Source: Alphaproteobacteria bacterium (lineage in GTDB: Bacteria; Pseudomonadota; Alphaproteobacteria; Rhizobiales; Aestuariivirgaceae). From it: a stretch of DNA of 15,138 nt. Of this stretch, positions 1-7,335 are shown one piece after another. The translations under genes were made by a program, and so were the position numbers. The stretch spans positions 1-15,138 of the forward strand of contig JAGRLX010000068.1 in the NCBI GenBank assembly GCA_020441605.1. Reading direction: 5' to 3'. The notes under the pieces were generated by a model that worked only from the letters and a program-made list of their open reading frames with translations, did not search any database and had not been told where the DNA came from. Each line of letters begins with the position of its first letter. The stretch's first letter is position 1.

Positions 1-5
1 ATACA

Positions 6-779
6 ATGTCTGGAACAAGATCAGCTTCTCCTCCGGCACCAGCCACTAGGCCGGGTTCCGAATCCCTGTTGATCGCTGCGCATGGAGATTGCGGCGGCGA
101 GGGGGGTAATCTGCTGGCCAACGAACTGGCGCGGCGGGTGAGGCTGTCGAAGCGCTACGATGAAGTGGTGGTCGGATACATGAAGGCGCAGCCATCCATC
201 GAGGAGGTGGCGGCCCATATCTCGTCCGAGCGCATCCGCCTGTTCCCGCTGTTCATGAGTGACGGCTACTATGTGCGTGAGGCGATCCCCAACCGGCTTG
301 GAATCCGCGACGGGATCGACGCGCTCGGCCACCACGTGACCATCGAGACCCCGCTGGGGCTGCTTCCCGAACTGCCTGGCCTTCTGATCCAGGCGTCACT
401 TGCCGTTGCGGCGAATGCAGGGCTTCAGACCAACGCAACGACATTGCTGCTGGTGGCCCATGGCTCGGAAAACTCGCCTCATTCCGCCGAGATGGCGCGG
501 GACCTGCGGGACCGCATGGCGGCTGAGAACCTGTTCCGGGATGTGGTCGTATCCTATCTGGAAGAGAAGCCGTTTTTTGCCGACCAGCTCATGGCTTGTC
601 CGCGTCCGACCATCGTCCTCGGGCTGTTCGCCGGCGGCGGCATGCATGCGACCGAGGATGTGCGCGGGGCCGTCGCCGAACTGGGCGATCCGAAGGTTCA
701 TATCGTGGAACAACTCGGCGGCTTCGCGGGCATCATTGAAATGGCAGTGGCCGGGCTAACCCGGCGCGACGGCGCATGA
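6..779 (+). CDS. CbiX-like protein, two tandem chelatase domains
   Basis: A 257-residue protein made of two CbiX-like halves, the family of sirohydrochlorin cobalt and ferrochelatases that insert a metal into a tetrapyrrole in the cytoplasm. Each half opens with a beta strand ending in His-Gly: LLIAAHG with His26 and LLLVAHGS with His152. The second half also has a GMHATED segment (His214) where family members carry the second metal-binding histidine. The matching place in the first half reads GYYVREAIP, with Tyr89 instead of His, so only the C-terminal site looks complete. The ATG lies five bases from the window edge, so its ribosome binding site and any longer start cannot be checked. It converges on the phosphofructokinase gene. 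Membership of the fold is fairly sure; the substrate is not, as no other cobalamin or siroheme gene is visible. Confidence 0.8.
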   Translation: MSGTRSASPPAPATRPGSESLLIAAHGDCGGEGGNLLANELARRVRLSKRYDEVVVGYMKAQPSIEEVAAHISSERIRLFPLFMSDGYYVREAIPNRLGIRDGIDALGHHVTIETPLGLLPELPGLLIQASLAVAANAGLQTNATTLLLVAHGSENSPHSAEMARDLRDRMAAENLFRDVVVSYLEEKPFFADQLMACPRPTIVLGLFAGGGMHATEDVRGAVAELGDPKVHIVEQLGGFAGIIEMAVAGLTRRDGA

Positions 780-839
780 CCCGGCAGCAGAGCGAAACGG
801 TTGTCGCGCTGTCTGACCTGCGGCGCCCGGGGCTTTCCC

Positions 840-2039
840 TCAGGCCTGGCCGATGTCCTTCAGCATGGCGCGGAACCAGGGTGTTTCAGGATCGAAGTGC
901 TTGCCACCCTTGATCCGCGAAAATTCGATGGCCCGCAGGACGTCACCTTTTTCTTCATCATGGCCGATGACGCCGGAGACGCCTGCGAGCGCCGAATCGA
1001 CGGCGACATGCACCATGGAGCGGATGAGATCGAGGTCGGCCCCATTGGCGGCGGCCGATCGGGAAAAATAGCCTGACTTCTGTACCAGGGTCTTGTCAGC
1101 CGCGATCTTCTTGCCGAATTGCTTGCCGAACCAGTCGCCAACCTTCACCTGGTCGAGCTTCACGTGACCGAAGGCATCCCTGTCGACGGTCTCGCCACGG
1201 GCCTCCAGTTCGGCGACGATCTCCTTCACGCAGGCGCCCTCGCTGACGAAGATGTTGACCGAGTCCTTGCTGTCCATCACCGCCTTGAGCCGACGCGCCT
1301 CGGCGTCGATGTCGATCGGCACTTCCGGAACATAGACAGCGTCGATGTCCTTGTGGCGGCGTGAGAGGTTGAACTCCGGGAGGAACTCCAGGTCGTCCAA
1401 GCGCTGGCGCCAGGCCCGTGCCGTGGCCGCGGTCAGCCAGCCGCAATGACGACCCATGACTTCGTGGATGACCAACTGCCGAGAGGACGTCGATTGCTCG
1501 TTGACGATGTTCTCGAAGAAGCGCGCGCCCTGTTCGGCGGCAGTCGAGGCGCCGAGCGTCTGGCGGATGGGAATGACGTCGTTGTCGATCGTCTTGGGGA
1601 GGCCCACCACAGTGAGCTGATAATTGTTTGCCGCAAGGTAGGTTGCGAGATCGGCCGCGGTGGTGTTCGTGTCATCACCACCGATGGTGTGGAGGATGGT
1701 GACGCCGTCCTTGACCAACTGGCTGGCCGCCACCTTGAGCGGCTCCTCTCCGGCCTTCACCAATCCACGCTTTACGCAATCCGCCACATTGGTGAGCTTC
1801 ACGCGGCTATTGCCCAGTGGAGTTCCGCCATGCGCGTGGAGCACATGGGCCCGGCGGCGTACCTCCGGCGTGACCGCAATCGAATTTCCCTGAAGCAGCC
1901 CCTTATAGCCCGAAAGATAGCCGATCATTGGCGCGTCGGGCAGCACCTCGGAATAGCGCTCGATCAGGCCGCCAACTGCCGAGGACAGGCAGGGTGCCAG
2001 CCCGCCGGCCGTGAGCATTGCAATCTTGTGTCTGGTCAT
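840..2039 (-). CDS. pfp: Pyrophosphate-dependent 6-phosphofructokinase
   Basis: Transfers phosphate from pyrophosphate to fructose 6-phosphate, a reversible glycolysis/gluconeogenesis step in the cytoplasm. The 399-residue protein is close to the usual length of bacterial PPi-PFKs. The loop GGDDTNT (residues 120-126) has Asp where ATP-dependent enzymes have Gly (GGDGS), and PKTIDND (148-154) has the Lys typical of PPi users with the catalytic Asp152. MGRHCG (195-200) fits the fructose 6-phosphate site. I chose the ATG at 2039 because the conserved N-terminus (MTRHKIAMLTAGG) begins there and a TGAGG sequence sits just upstream. An in-frame ATG 66 bases further out would add an unconserved tail. 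It is divergent from the DUF2852-like gene and convergent with the CbiX-like gene. Confidence 0.93.
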   Translation of the reverse strand: MTRHKIAMLTAGGLAPCLSSAVGGLIERYSEVLPDAPMIGYLSGYKGLLQGNSIAVTPEVRRRAHVLHAHGGTPLGNSRVKLTNVADCVKRGLVKAGEEPLKVAASQLVKDGVTILHTIGGDDTNTTAADLATYLAANNYQLTVVGLPKTIDNDVIPIRQTLGASTAAEQGARFFENIVNEQSTSSRQLVIHEVMGRHCGWLTAATARAWRQRLDDLEFLPEFNLSRRHKDIDAVYVPEVPIDIDAEARRLKAVMDSKDSVNIFVSEGACVKEIVAELEARGETVDRDAFGHVKLDQVKVGDWFGKQFGKKIAADKTLVQKSGYFSRSAAANGADLDLIRSMVHVAVDSALAGVSGVIGHDEEKGDVLRAIEFSRIKGGKHFDPETPWFRAMLKDIGQA

Positions 2040-2132
2040 GGGAAGCCTCACATCGCTTTTCAAGCGCAGGGTTAAGCAATCTCGGACAGAATCGCAACCT
2101 GGCAAAATCGCCGGAGCCCATTCGGATTTTCA

Positions 2133-2160
2133 TTGAAGCGGGGACGCGGCTTCCTATGTG
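2133..2160 (+). promoter_or_regulatory. Candidate sigma-70 promoter for the DUF2852-like gene
   Basis: TTGAAG at 2133-2138 and TATGTG at 2155-2160 are separated by 16 bases and lie 33 bases before the ATG at 2193. The fit to a housekeeping promoter is fair, not strong, and no transcription start is known. Confidence 0.3.
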
Positions 2161-2192
2161 ATGAGGGTCAACCCAACGAAGGAGAGGGAAAG

Positions 2193-2651
2193 ATGACACA
2201 TTCGGCTTCGGCTGGCTTTGAGCAAATGGGCGAGAGCCATCGCAGCCATCGCTGCAGCGGCGGCCTGAAGGCCCGTTGGTCGTTCTGGGAAATTGCCGCA
2301 ATGGTGGCGGGTTTCGTGGTGTTCTGGCCGCTTGGTCTGCTGGCGCTTTTCCTCAAGTGGAAGAATGGCGAAATGTGGCGCGGCAGCGCCGACGTGGCAG
2401 CGCCCTGGGCCGGCTTGAAGAAGCCCGATCTTTCGGCTTGGTCGGGCAAGGCCGCCCACGGATTTGGGTCTTCGGGCAATGCCGCCTTCGACGATTATCG
2501 CCGTGAACAATTGCGGCGGCTCGACGAGGAGCGCCGCAAGCTCGAGGAAGAGCAGAAGGCCTTCCGTGAGTTCGTCGAAAAATTGCGCCGCGCCAAGGAT
2601 CAGGACGAGTTCGACCGTTTCATGGCCGAACGGGGTCAGCCAAGCGTCTGA
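2193..2651 (+). CDS. DUF2852-like small membrane protein
   Basis: A 152-residue protein of unknown function. Residues 28-54 form one tryptophan-rich membrane segment ending in LALFLKWKNGEMW, which I recognise as the DUF2852 pattern common in alphaproteobacteria. A linker follows, then a highly charged stretch at about 98-140 (rich in Glu, Arg and Lys) that should form a coiled coil, probably cytoplasmic. The start at 2193 is favoured over the in-frame ATG at 2133 because GGAGAGGG lies five bases before it. The gene stands alone, divergent from pfp, and ends in a strong intrinsic terminator. The family assignment is from memory of the pattern; no biochemical role is known to me. Confidence 0.8.
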   Translation: MTHSASAGFEQMGESHRSHRCSGGLKARWSFWEIAAMVAGFVVFWPLGLLALFLKWKNGEMWRGSADVAAPWAGLKKPDLSAWSGKAAHGFGSSGNAAFDDYRREQLRRLDEERRKLEEEQKAFREFVEKLRRAKDQDEFDRFMAERGQPSV

Positions 2652-2672
2652 CAATTCCGAACGGAAACTGGC

Positions 2673-2699
2673 AAAGCCCGGCGAAAGCCGGGCTTTTTT
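2673..2699 (+). terminator. Rho-independent terminator after the DUF2852-like gene
   Basis: A ten-base perfect stem, AAAGCCCGGC at 2673-2682 and GCCGGGCTTT at 2687-2696, closes on a GAAA tetraloop, with an uninterrupted run of six T at 2694-2699. It lies 21 bases after the stop codon. On the other strand an A-rich flank gives a weaker T run, so it may also help end the FliO-like transcript coming from the right. Confidence 0.92.
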
Positions 2700-2700
2700 G

Positions 2701-3138
2701 TCAGGAGTCGCCGTCTCGCGGCCGTGGCATGGCGAGCGGCGGGTCTGCTGCTCGCAAAGGTGGTGGCCGACGGTCGCCGAAGACCGGCGGCCGCGGCGCC
2801 GGTCGAACCGGCACAGGTCGCGGCTCGTCATCCTCCGTTGCAGAGTTCAAGGGCGGTGGCGCATAGGATGACGCCTGGCCGGGAATGCCGATGCCCGACT
2901 CGATCACAAGGTCCTGCGGACCGCCGATCATGATCAGATGCTCGACATTGTCCCGGCGGACCAGGACAAGCCGTCTGAGCTTGTCCAACTCATGGTATTC
3001 GCTGATTCCTATGCGTTGTCCCCTGCGCCCCCTGACCCGGGGACTGAAGGTACGCCACACCATGAGCGCTATTATGAGTGCCGCCAGGCCGACCGCTGCG
3101 GCGATGAGGACCGAAAGGTTCTGGTTGATGAAATCCAT
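2701..3138 (-). CDS. FliO-like single-pass membrane protein
   Basis: A 145-residue protein with a short N-terminus, one membrane helix (about residues 7-28), a basic stretch, and then a small conserved core at about 50-82 containing LRRLVLVRRDNVEHLIMIGG. This core resembles the FliO/MopB family that helps assemble the flagellar export gate, and alphaproteobacterial proteins of this shape are often annotated FliO. The C-terminal 60 residues are Pro/Arg-rich and probably disordered. The ATG has GAGG ten bases upstream. It begins 40 bases after the small secreted protein gene and may share its transcript. No other flagellar gene is nearby, so a role outside the flagellum is equally possible. Confidence 0.65.
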   Translation of the reverse strand: MDFINQNLSVLIAAAVGLAALIIALMVWRTFSPRVRGRRGQRIGISEYHELDKLRRLVLVRRDNVEHLIMIGGPQDLVIESGIGIPGQASSYAPPPLNSATEDDEPRPVPVRPAPRPPVFGDRRPPPLRAADPPLAMPRPRDGDS

Positions 3139-3178
3139 GTTATCGATGCCTCATGCCGGGATGCCTCGCCCTGGCAGC

Positions 3179-3472
3179 CTAGTAGCGCCGGACCTGCACG
3201 ATGCGGCCGCTGTAGGCACTGACGTGGATCAGGTAGCGATGTCCCCGGCGCCAACCGATGTAACGATAGGTCCTGCCACTGCATTCAACCACGCGGACCC
3301 GGTAGAAACGGCGGTCGACGATGCGGAATCCTTGTCGGCACGAGATGTTGCGGCCGTAGAAGCCACCAAAACCGAGATCGATGTTGATATCGACGTCGGC
3401 GCGTGCCGGGGCAGTCTCGGCGAACGACAAAGCGAGAAGGGCAGCCAGGGCCAGGGCGGTCTTGCGGAACAT
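3179..3472 (-). CDS. Small secreted protein of unknown function
   Basis: A 97-residue protein with a clear signal peptide: MFRK, a hydrophobic core, then APARA with likely cleavage after residue 25. The mature part of about 72 residues begins DVDINIDLGFGG, is rich in Arg, Tyr and Gly, and has two cysteines (45 and 64) that could form a disulfide in the periplasm. I recognise this as a type of small hypothetical protein seen in alphaproteobacteria but know no function. The ATG at 3472 is preferred because AGGAG lies seven bases upstream; the in-frame TTG at 3478 would be too close to that site. It is divergent from cckA and upstream of the FliO-like gene. Confidence 0.8.
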   Translation of the reverse strand: MFRKTALALAALLALSFAETAPARADVDINIDLGFGGFYGRNISCRQGFRIVDRRFYRVRVVECSGRTYRYIGWRRGHRYLIHVSAYSGRIVQVRRY

Positions 3473-3625
3473 GGGCAAACTCCTGTGAGAAGGTGCAGAT
3501 ATACCCCCAATGCCGCAGTTTGACGTTTCGCCAAGGAATTGTAAAGCGCCTCCCCGAAACCCTGGTTAGCGAATACCGGCCCAAGCCAAATCGCCTATAC
3601 TGCATATGATTCGGGGTGGGTTCTT
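3473..3625. promoter_or_regulatory. Divergent promoter region between cckA and the small secreted protein gene
   Basis: This 153-bp gap must hold promoters for both flanking genes. On the plus strand TTGACG (3520-3525) lies 16 bases before TAAAGC, and a separate TATACT (3596-3601) resembles a -10 without a good -35. On the minus strand TTTACA (about 3542-3537) is a five-of-six match to TTGACA. No TTAA-N7-TTAA box is present here. These are eye-level matches only. Confidence 0.3.
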
Positions 3626-6157
3626 ATGAAAGACCAGTCTTTGCCGGCCAGAGCCGACTTGGCGGGGCCGGGCGCATTCGGCAGCCAGCGGGGCCGTATT
3701 GGCTTCGTCTTGCTGCTGGCTGCCCTGCTGGCAATTCCAGTGATAGCGGTTACCTGGATGATGAAGACAGCGGCCACACCATGGTTGCTGATCGCCGCCG
3801 CCCTGTTGTCCCTGGTCGGTCTTTTCTCGCTTTTCGGCCTTCTGTCCGGTTTCATCCAGATCGGCCGGTCCGCCCGTGAACGCGAATTTTTCGACTCGGT
3901 GGTGGACGCGATCGGCGACCCCATGGTGGTGACCGACGCCAAAGGCCGCGCTGTTTATGCCAATGGCCCTTTTGTGAAGCTCGCTTCGGAAGCCGGTGTC
4001 GGCCGGCTTCTCGGCATGGACGTGATGTATGCCGGCTATCCCGAGTTTGCGACACCCGTCTATCAGTTGGCGCAGGCCGTACAGGAAGGGCGCTCCGAGG
4101 AACGCGACTTGAGACTGCCGGCCGGATCGTCGGCGCCCGGAGCCAAGCCGGATCAGCCGGTCTGGCTCAGGCTCTCGGTCACCCCGACGAAGGGGCCGGG
4201 GCGCAAGAGCCATCGCATCTGGCGGCTTCAGGACATCAGCGCCGATCGTGCCCGGCAGGAACAGGCCTTCAGCCGCCTGCAATTCATCATCACCTATCTC
4301 GACAATGCCCCGGCCGGCTTCTTTTCAACCATGCCATCCGGCAAGATCGACTATCTCAATGCCACGCTCGCCGGGTGGCTGGGCATTGATGTCGCTCAAT
4401 CGCAGAACGGCCAGGTTCAATTGGCCGACATCGTTGGTGACGATGGCGTGAGGCTTCTGCGGGGCGTGGTGCCGAGACCCGGGGCCACCGTGACCGAGAC
4501 CTTCGATATCGATCTCCGGACCGCGAACGGCGGCGCCTTTCCCATCCATCTGCTGCATCGCATCGATTTCGATGCCGAAGGTCAGCCCCTGCCGTCCCGA
4601 TCTCTCGCTCTGCCGCGCGACAGTGTGGGGGCCGCCGACAACAATTCGGCGATCTCTGCGCCGCGCCTGTCGCGTTTCATCAACAATGCCCCGATCGGAA
4701 TTGCCGAGGTCGACGGCATTGGCATCCTGCGCATGGCCAATGCCGCCTTCCTGGCGCTGAGCGACAGCGTGAGGCGCGGCGCCAATCTGCGCGACATCGT
4801 TGTCAAGGACGATCAGCCGACCCTGGAGGCAGGACTCGCCGAAGCCTTGCGCAGCGAAGCCACGCTCAAGGTGGTCGATGCGACCATGGCCGGTGAAAAG
4901 CCGCGCGCCGTGCAGTTGACCCTCACGCGGCTTGCCGACGGCGATGCGACGGCGGTTGTCTTCGCGGTGGACAAGACCGAGAGCAAAGCGTTGGAGGCCC
5001 AGCTGGCCCAGGGTCAGAAAATGCAGGCCGTGGGCCAGCTCGCTTCAGGCATCGCCCATGACTTCAACAATGTGCTGACACCCATCATCGGTTTTGCCGA
5101 TCTGCTGCTGGCAAAAATGCGTCCAACTGATCCGGCCTTTGCCGATGTCATGAACATCAAGCAGAATGCCAATAGAGCTGCCAACCTGGTGCGCCAGCTT
5201 CTGGCCTTTTCCCGCAAGCAGACCCTGCAGCCCAAGGTTCACTCCCTTACCGAGGCCCTCGCCGATCTCGGCAATCTCCTTGGCCGGGTACTCGGCGAGA
5301 AGGTCGAACTCCGCATCAGCCATGGACGTGACCTCGGCCTGGTCATGGTCGACATCCATCAGTTCGAGCAGGTGATCATCAACCTGGCCGTGAATGCCCG
5401 CGATGCCATGCCCAAAGGTGGGGCGTTAACGGTCCGAACCTATAACGTGTCGCGGGCGGAATCCCTCAACATCGCGCCGGAATTCATGGCACCGGGCGAA
5501 TATGTCGCCTGCGAACTGGAGGATACGGGCTCCGGCATCCCGCCTGAAATCCTCAACAAGATATGGGAGCCCTTCTTCTCGACCAAGGAAGTGGGCAAGG
5601 GAACCGGCCTCGGCCTCGCCACCGTCTACGGCATTATCAAACAGACCGGCGGCTTCATATTCTGCGACTCGACGGTCGGAAAGGGCACCACATTCCGGAT
5701 CTATTTGCCACGGCATTATCCCGCGCCCGCCGCAATCCCTGCCAACGCCGGCACGCCGGCGGCCGCGCCCAAGCGGGCCGACCACACGGGCAAGGGCCGC
5801 ATCCTGCTGGTGGAAGACGAAGATGCAGTGCGCGCCTTTGCGGTCCGCGCCCTGAAATCGCGCGGCTATACCGTGGTCGAGGCCGATTCCGGCGAGCAGG
5901 CCCTGAAGGCCATCGAGCAGGATGACGAGGGCTTCGAACTCATCCTCTCCGACGTGGTGATGCCCGAGATGGACGGTCCGACAATGCTCCGTGAGTTGAG
6001 AAAGCGCGGTATCGGGACCAAGGTCATCTTCGTGTCGGGCTATGCCGAAGACGCCTTCGAGAAGAACCTGGAAGGTCAGACCGACTTTGCCTTCCTGCCG
6101 AAGCCTTTCGCGCTGAAGCAATTGGTCGAGAAGGTCAAGGAGGTCATGGAGTCCTGA
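3626..6157 (+). CDS. cckA: CckA-type hybrid sensor histidine kinase/phosphatase
   Basis: An 843-residue inner-membrane kinase of the CckA type, which in alphaproteobacteria feeds phosphate through ChpT to CtrA and CpdR, or removes it, to set cell-cycle state. Order: two membrane helices (about 23-45 and 53-77) with almost no periplasmic loop; three PAS-like regions (about 86-200, 215-310, 347-450); H-box [13 protein letters not shown] with His478; N-box [10 protein letters not shown] (586-595, Asn590); G1 DTGSGIP with Asp633; F/G2 region [16 protein letters not shown]; and a C-terminal receiver (about 724-840) with acidic pair Glu730/Asp731, phospho-acceptor Asp776, Ser804 and Lys826. The HDFNN H-box and fused receiver are the CckA signature. 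It is longer than Caulobacter CckA (about 690). A GGGGTGGG precedes the ATG; a seven-codon reading frame from 3606 overlaps it as ATGA. The SIS gene follows after 66 bases. Confidence 0.92.
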   Translation: MKDQSLPARADLAGPGAFGSQRGRIGFVLLLAALLAIPVIAVTWMMKTAATPWLLIAAALLSLVGLFSLFGLLSGFIQIGRSAREREFFDSVVDAIGDPMVVTDAKGRAVYANGPFVKLASEAGVGRLLGMDVMYAGYPEFATPVYQLAQAVQEGRSEERDLRLPAGSSAPGAKPDQPVWLRLSVTPTKGPGRKSHRIWRLQDISADRARQEQAFSRLQFIITYLDNAPAGFFSTMPSGKIDYLNATLAGWLGIDVAQSQNGQVQLADIVGDDGVRLLRGVVPRPGATVTETFDIDLRTANGGAFPIHLLHRIDFDAEGQPLPSRSLALPRDSVGAADNNSAISAPRLSRFINNAPIGIAEVDGIGILRMANAAFLALSDSVRRGANLRDIVVKDDQPTLEAGLAEALRSEATLKVVDATMAGEKPRAVQLTLTRLADGDATAVVFAVDKTESKALEAQLAQGQKMQAVGQLASGIAHDFNNVLTPIIGFADLLLAKMRPTDPAFADVMNIKQNANRAANLVRQLLAFSRKQTLQPKVHSLTEALADLGNLLGRVLGEKVELRISHGRDLGLVMVDIHQFEQVIINLAVNARDAMPKGGALTVRTYNVSRAESLNIAPEFMAPGEYVACELEDTGSGIPPEILNKIWEPFFSTKEVGKGTGLGLATVYGIIKQTGGFIFCDSTVGKGTTFRIYLPRHYPAPAAIPANAGTPAAAPKRADHTGKGRILLVEDEDAVRAFAVRALKSRGYTVVEADSGEQALKAIEQDDEGFELILSDVVMPEMDGPTMLRELRKRGIGTKVIFVSGYAEDAFEKNLEGQTDFAFLPKPFALKQLVEKVKEVMES

Positions 6158-6223
6158 ACCACGCGGCCGAACAGGCCTGGCCGCCAAGCAGTAACCAATC
6201 CAAGAACGTCAGGAGCCATTGCC

Positions 6224-7237
6224 GTGATCCAATTCGACCGTGGACGCTATCTCAAGATCCAGTCGGGCGCCGTCGGCCTCGCTGACGATCTTCATGCCGC
6301 CGTGCGAGACCTGCTGGAAAACGGCGCGCACAACATCTTCTTCTCCGGGTCGGGCGGTGCGGCGATCCTGATGCAGCCGGCAGCCCAAATGCTGCAACGG
6401 CAGGCCGGCCTGCCGGTTTTTTTCGAGACCGCGGCTGATCTGACATCTGCCGGCCATGCCGGTCTGGGGCCACACTCGATTGTTGTCATTCCCTCCTTGT
6501 CCGGGACCACCAGGGAAAGTCTCGCGTTGCTGGATACCTGCAAGGCCAAGGGTGCCAAGGTGATCGCCCTGACCGGGCATGCCGACAGCCCGCTCGCCAA
6601 GGGCGCATCATGCACCTTCGTGAATTTTGCCGAGGATGATACGTCGTGTGAGTCATTCTACGTGCAATCGCTGTTGATTGCCCTTTCGGTGCTGGATTTG
6701 TGCGGGAAGCGTACTGACCGGGCCGCCACGGTGGCCGAGCTCCGAAATCTTCCCGCGCTGCTGGCCGGCGTGAAGGATCAGTTCGACCCGAGGGCGAGAA
6801 CACATGCCGAGGCGATGAGCGCCGAGCCTTACCATCTGATCACCGCGGCCGGCAACTGCTGGGCCGAGGCCTGGTATTTCGGCATGTGTATTCTCGAAGA
6901 GATGCAGTGGATCCGCACCCGCCCGGTGCCCGCAGCCGATTTTTTCCATGGTCCCCTGGAACTGGTGGAAGAGGGCGTTAGCGTGCTGCTGCTCAAGGGT
7001 GAAGATGCCTGTCGGCCACAGGCCGACAGGGTGGGACGTTTCGCGGCGGAGTACACGGACAAGCTGTTCGTCGTGGATACTGCGGAGTTCGATCTACCGG
7101 GATTGTCAGCAGGGACCAGGGCGCTCGTTGCTCCGGCCGTCCTCGCCGCGGCCTTGCAGCGCCTGGCCGAGCATCTCGCCGTGTTGCGCAATCATCCGTT
7201 GACTGTCAGGAGATATTACAAGCGTGTCGCGTATTGA
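6224..7237 (+). CDS. Double-SIS sugar-phosphate isomerase/deglycase, FrlB/AgaS/GlmS-like
   Basis: A 337-residue cytoplasmic protein with two SIS domains (about 20-160 and 200-330), the fold of GlmS isomerase domains and of fructosamine-6-phosphate deglycases such as FrlB. The phosphate-binding loops are FSGSGGAA (about 40-47) and PSLSGTTRES (about 90-99). The second half carries EEMQWIRTRPVPAADFFHG, with Glu225/226 and His242 in the places expected for the catalytic base and ring-opening residues of this family. The start is GTG, with AGGAG eight bases upstream. It follows cckA on the same strand, with a short GC hairpin but no T run between them. No fructosamine kinase or transporter lies nearby, so the natural substrate cannot be told. 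A perfect 10-bp inverted repeat sits inside the gene at 7008-7030. Confidence 0.85.
   Translation: MIQFDRGRYLKIQSGAVGLADDLHAAVRDLLENGAHNIFFSGSGGAAILMQPAAQMLQRQAGLPVFFETAADLTSAGHAGLGPHSIVVIPSLSGTTRESLALLDTCKAKGAKVIALTGHADSPLAKGASCTFVNFAEDDTSCESFYVQSLLIALSVLDLCGKRTDRAATVAELRNLPALLAGVKDQFDPRARTHAEAMSAEPYHLITAAGNCWAEAWYFGMCILEEMQWIRTRPVPAADFFHGPLELVEEGVSVLLLKGEDACRPQADRVGRFAAEYTDKLFVVDTAEFDLPGLSAGTRALVAPAVLAAALQRLAEHLAVLRNHPLTVRRYYKRVAY
7008..7030. repeat. Perfect 10-bp inverted repeat inside the SIS gene
   Basis: CCTGTCGGCC at 7008-7017 and GGCCGACAGG at 7021-7030 are exact reverse complements around ACA. The sequence is in frame within the coding region (residues 262-269). It has no T run, so it is not an intrinsic terminator. 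It could be a protein-binding site, a stable mRNA hairpin, or chance. Confidence 0.8.
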
Positions 7238-7251
7238 GGGCTGCTGGCGGC

Positions 7252-7286
7252 CGCATCTCACGGACTTGTGATGGCAGATGCGTGAG
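7252..7286. repeat. Two overlapping, mutually exclusive inverted repeats upstream of the CRP-type gene
   Basis: CGCATCT (7252-7258) pairs with AGATGCG (7276-7282), and CTCACG (7257-7262) pairs with CGTGAG (7281-7286). The arms share bases, so only one pairing can form at a time. The spacer holds a TGTGA half-site at 7267-7271. Seen directly in sequence; function unknown. Confidence 0.6.
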
Positions 7287-7300
7287 TCTCCCGACGAGAT

Positions 7301-7316
7301 TGTGATATACATCACA
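7301..7316. promoter_or_regulatory. Perfect CRP-type operator TGTGA-N6-TCACA
   Basis: TGTGATATACATCACA matches the CRP core consensus at all ten positions. It lies 19 bases before the GTG of the Crp/Fnr-family gene and eight bases before its ribosome binding site. The six-base spacer TATACA itself resembles a -10 element, so occupancy would most simply block transcription (inference: autorepression). The inner TGAT-N4-ATCA also resembles an FNR core, but the protein's recognition helix favours TGTGA. Confidence 0.75.
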
Positions 7317-7335
7317 TACATTTCGGAGATGAGCG

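Noticed and set aside
2054..2066. CGCTT/AAGCG hairpin in the pfp leader as a Cra-like operator
   Set aside because: It lacks the conserved C of the TGAAWC core, and five-base arms with a three-base loop are common by chance.
3606..3629. Seven-codon frame overlapping the cckA start
   Set aside because: There is no ribosome binding site, and its body doubles as the purine-rich ribosome site of cckA. An ATGA overlap alone is common by chance.
6163..6184. GCGGCC/GGCCGC hairpin between cckA and the SIS gene as a terminator
   Set aside because: Six-base stem with a ten-base loop and no T run; too weak to call a terminator.
5426..6187. 253-codon minus-strand frame opposite the cckA kinase and receiver regions
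   Set aside because: Shadow of a gene whose kinase and receiver motifs are intact on the plus strand.
7301..7316. FNR box reading of the operator (TGAT-N4-ATCA)
   Set aside because: The outer bases are G/C instead of T/A of TTGAT, and the neighbouring regulator has a CRP-type recognition helix and no cysteine cluster.
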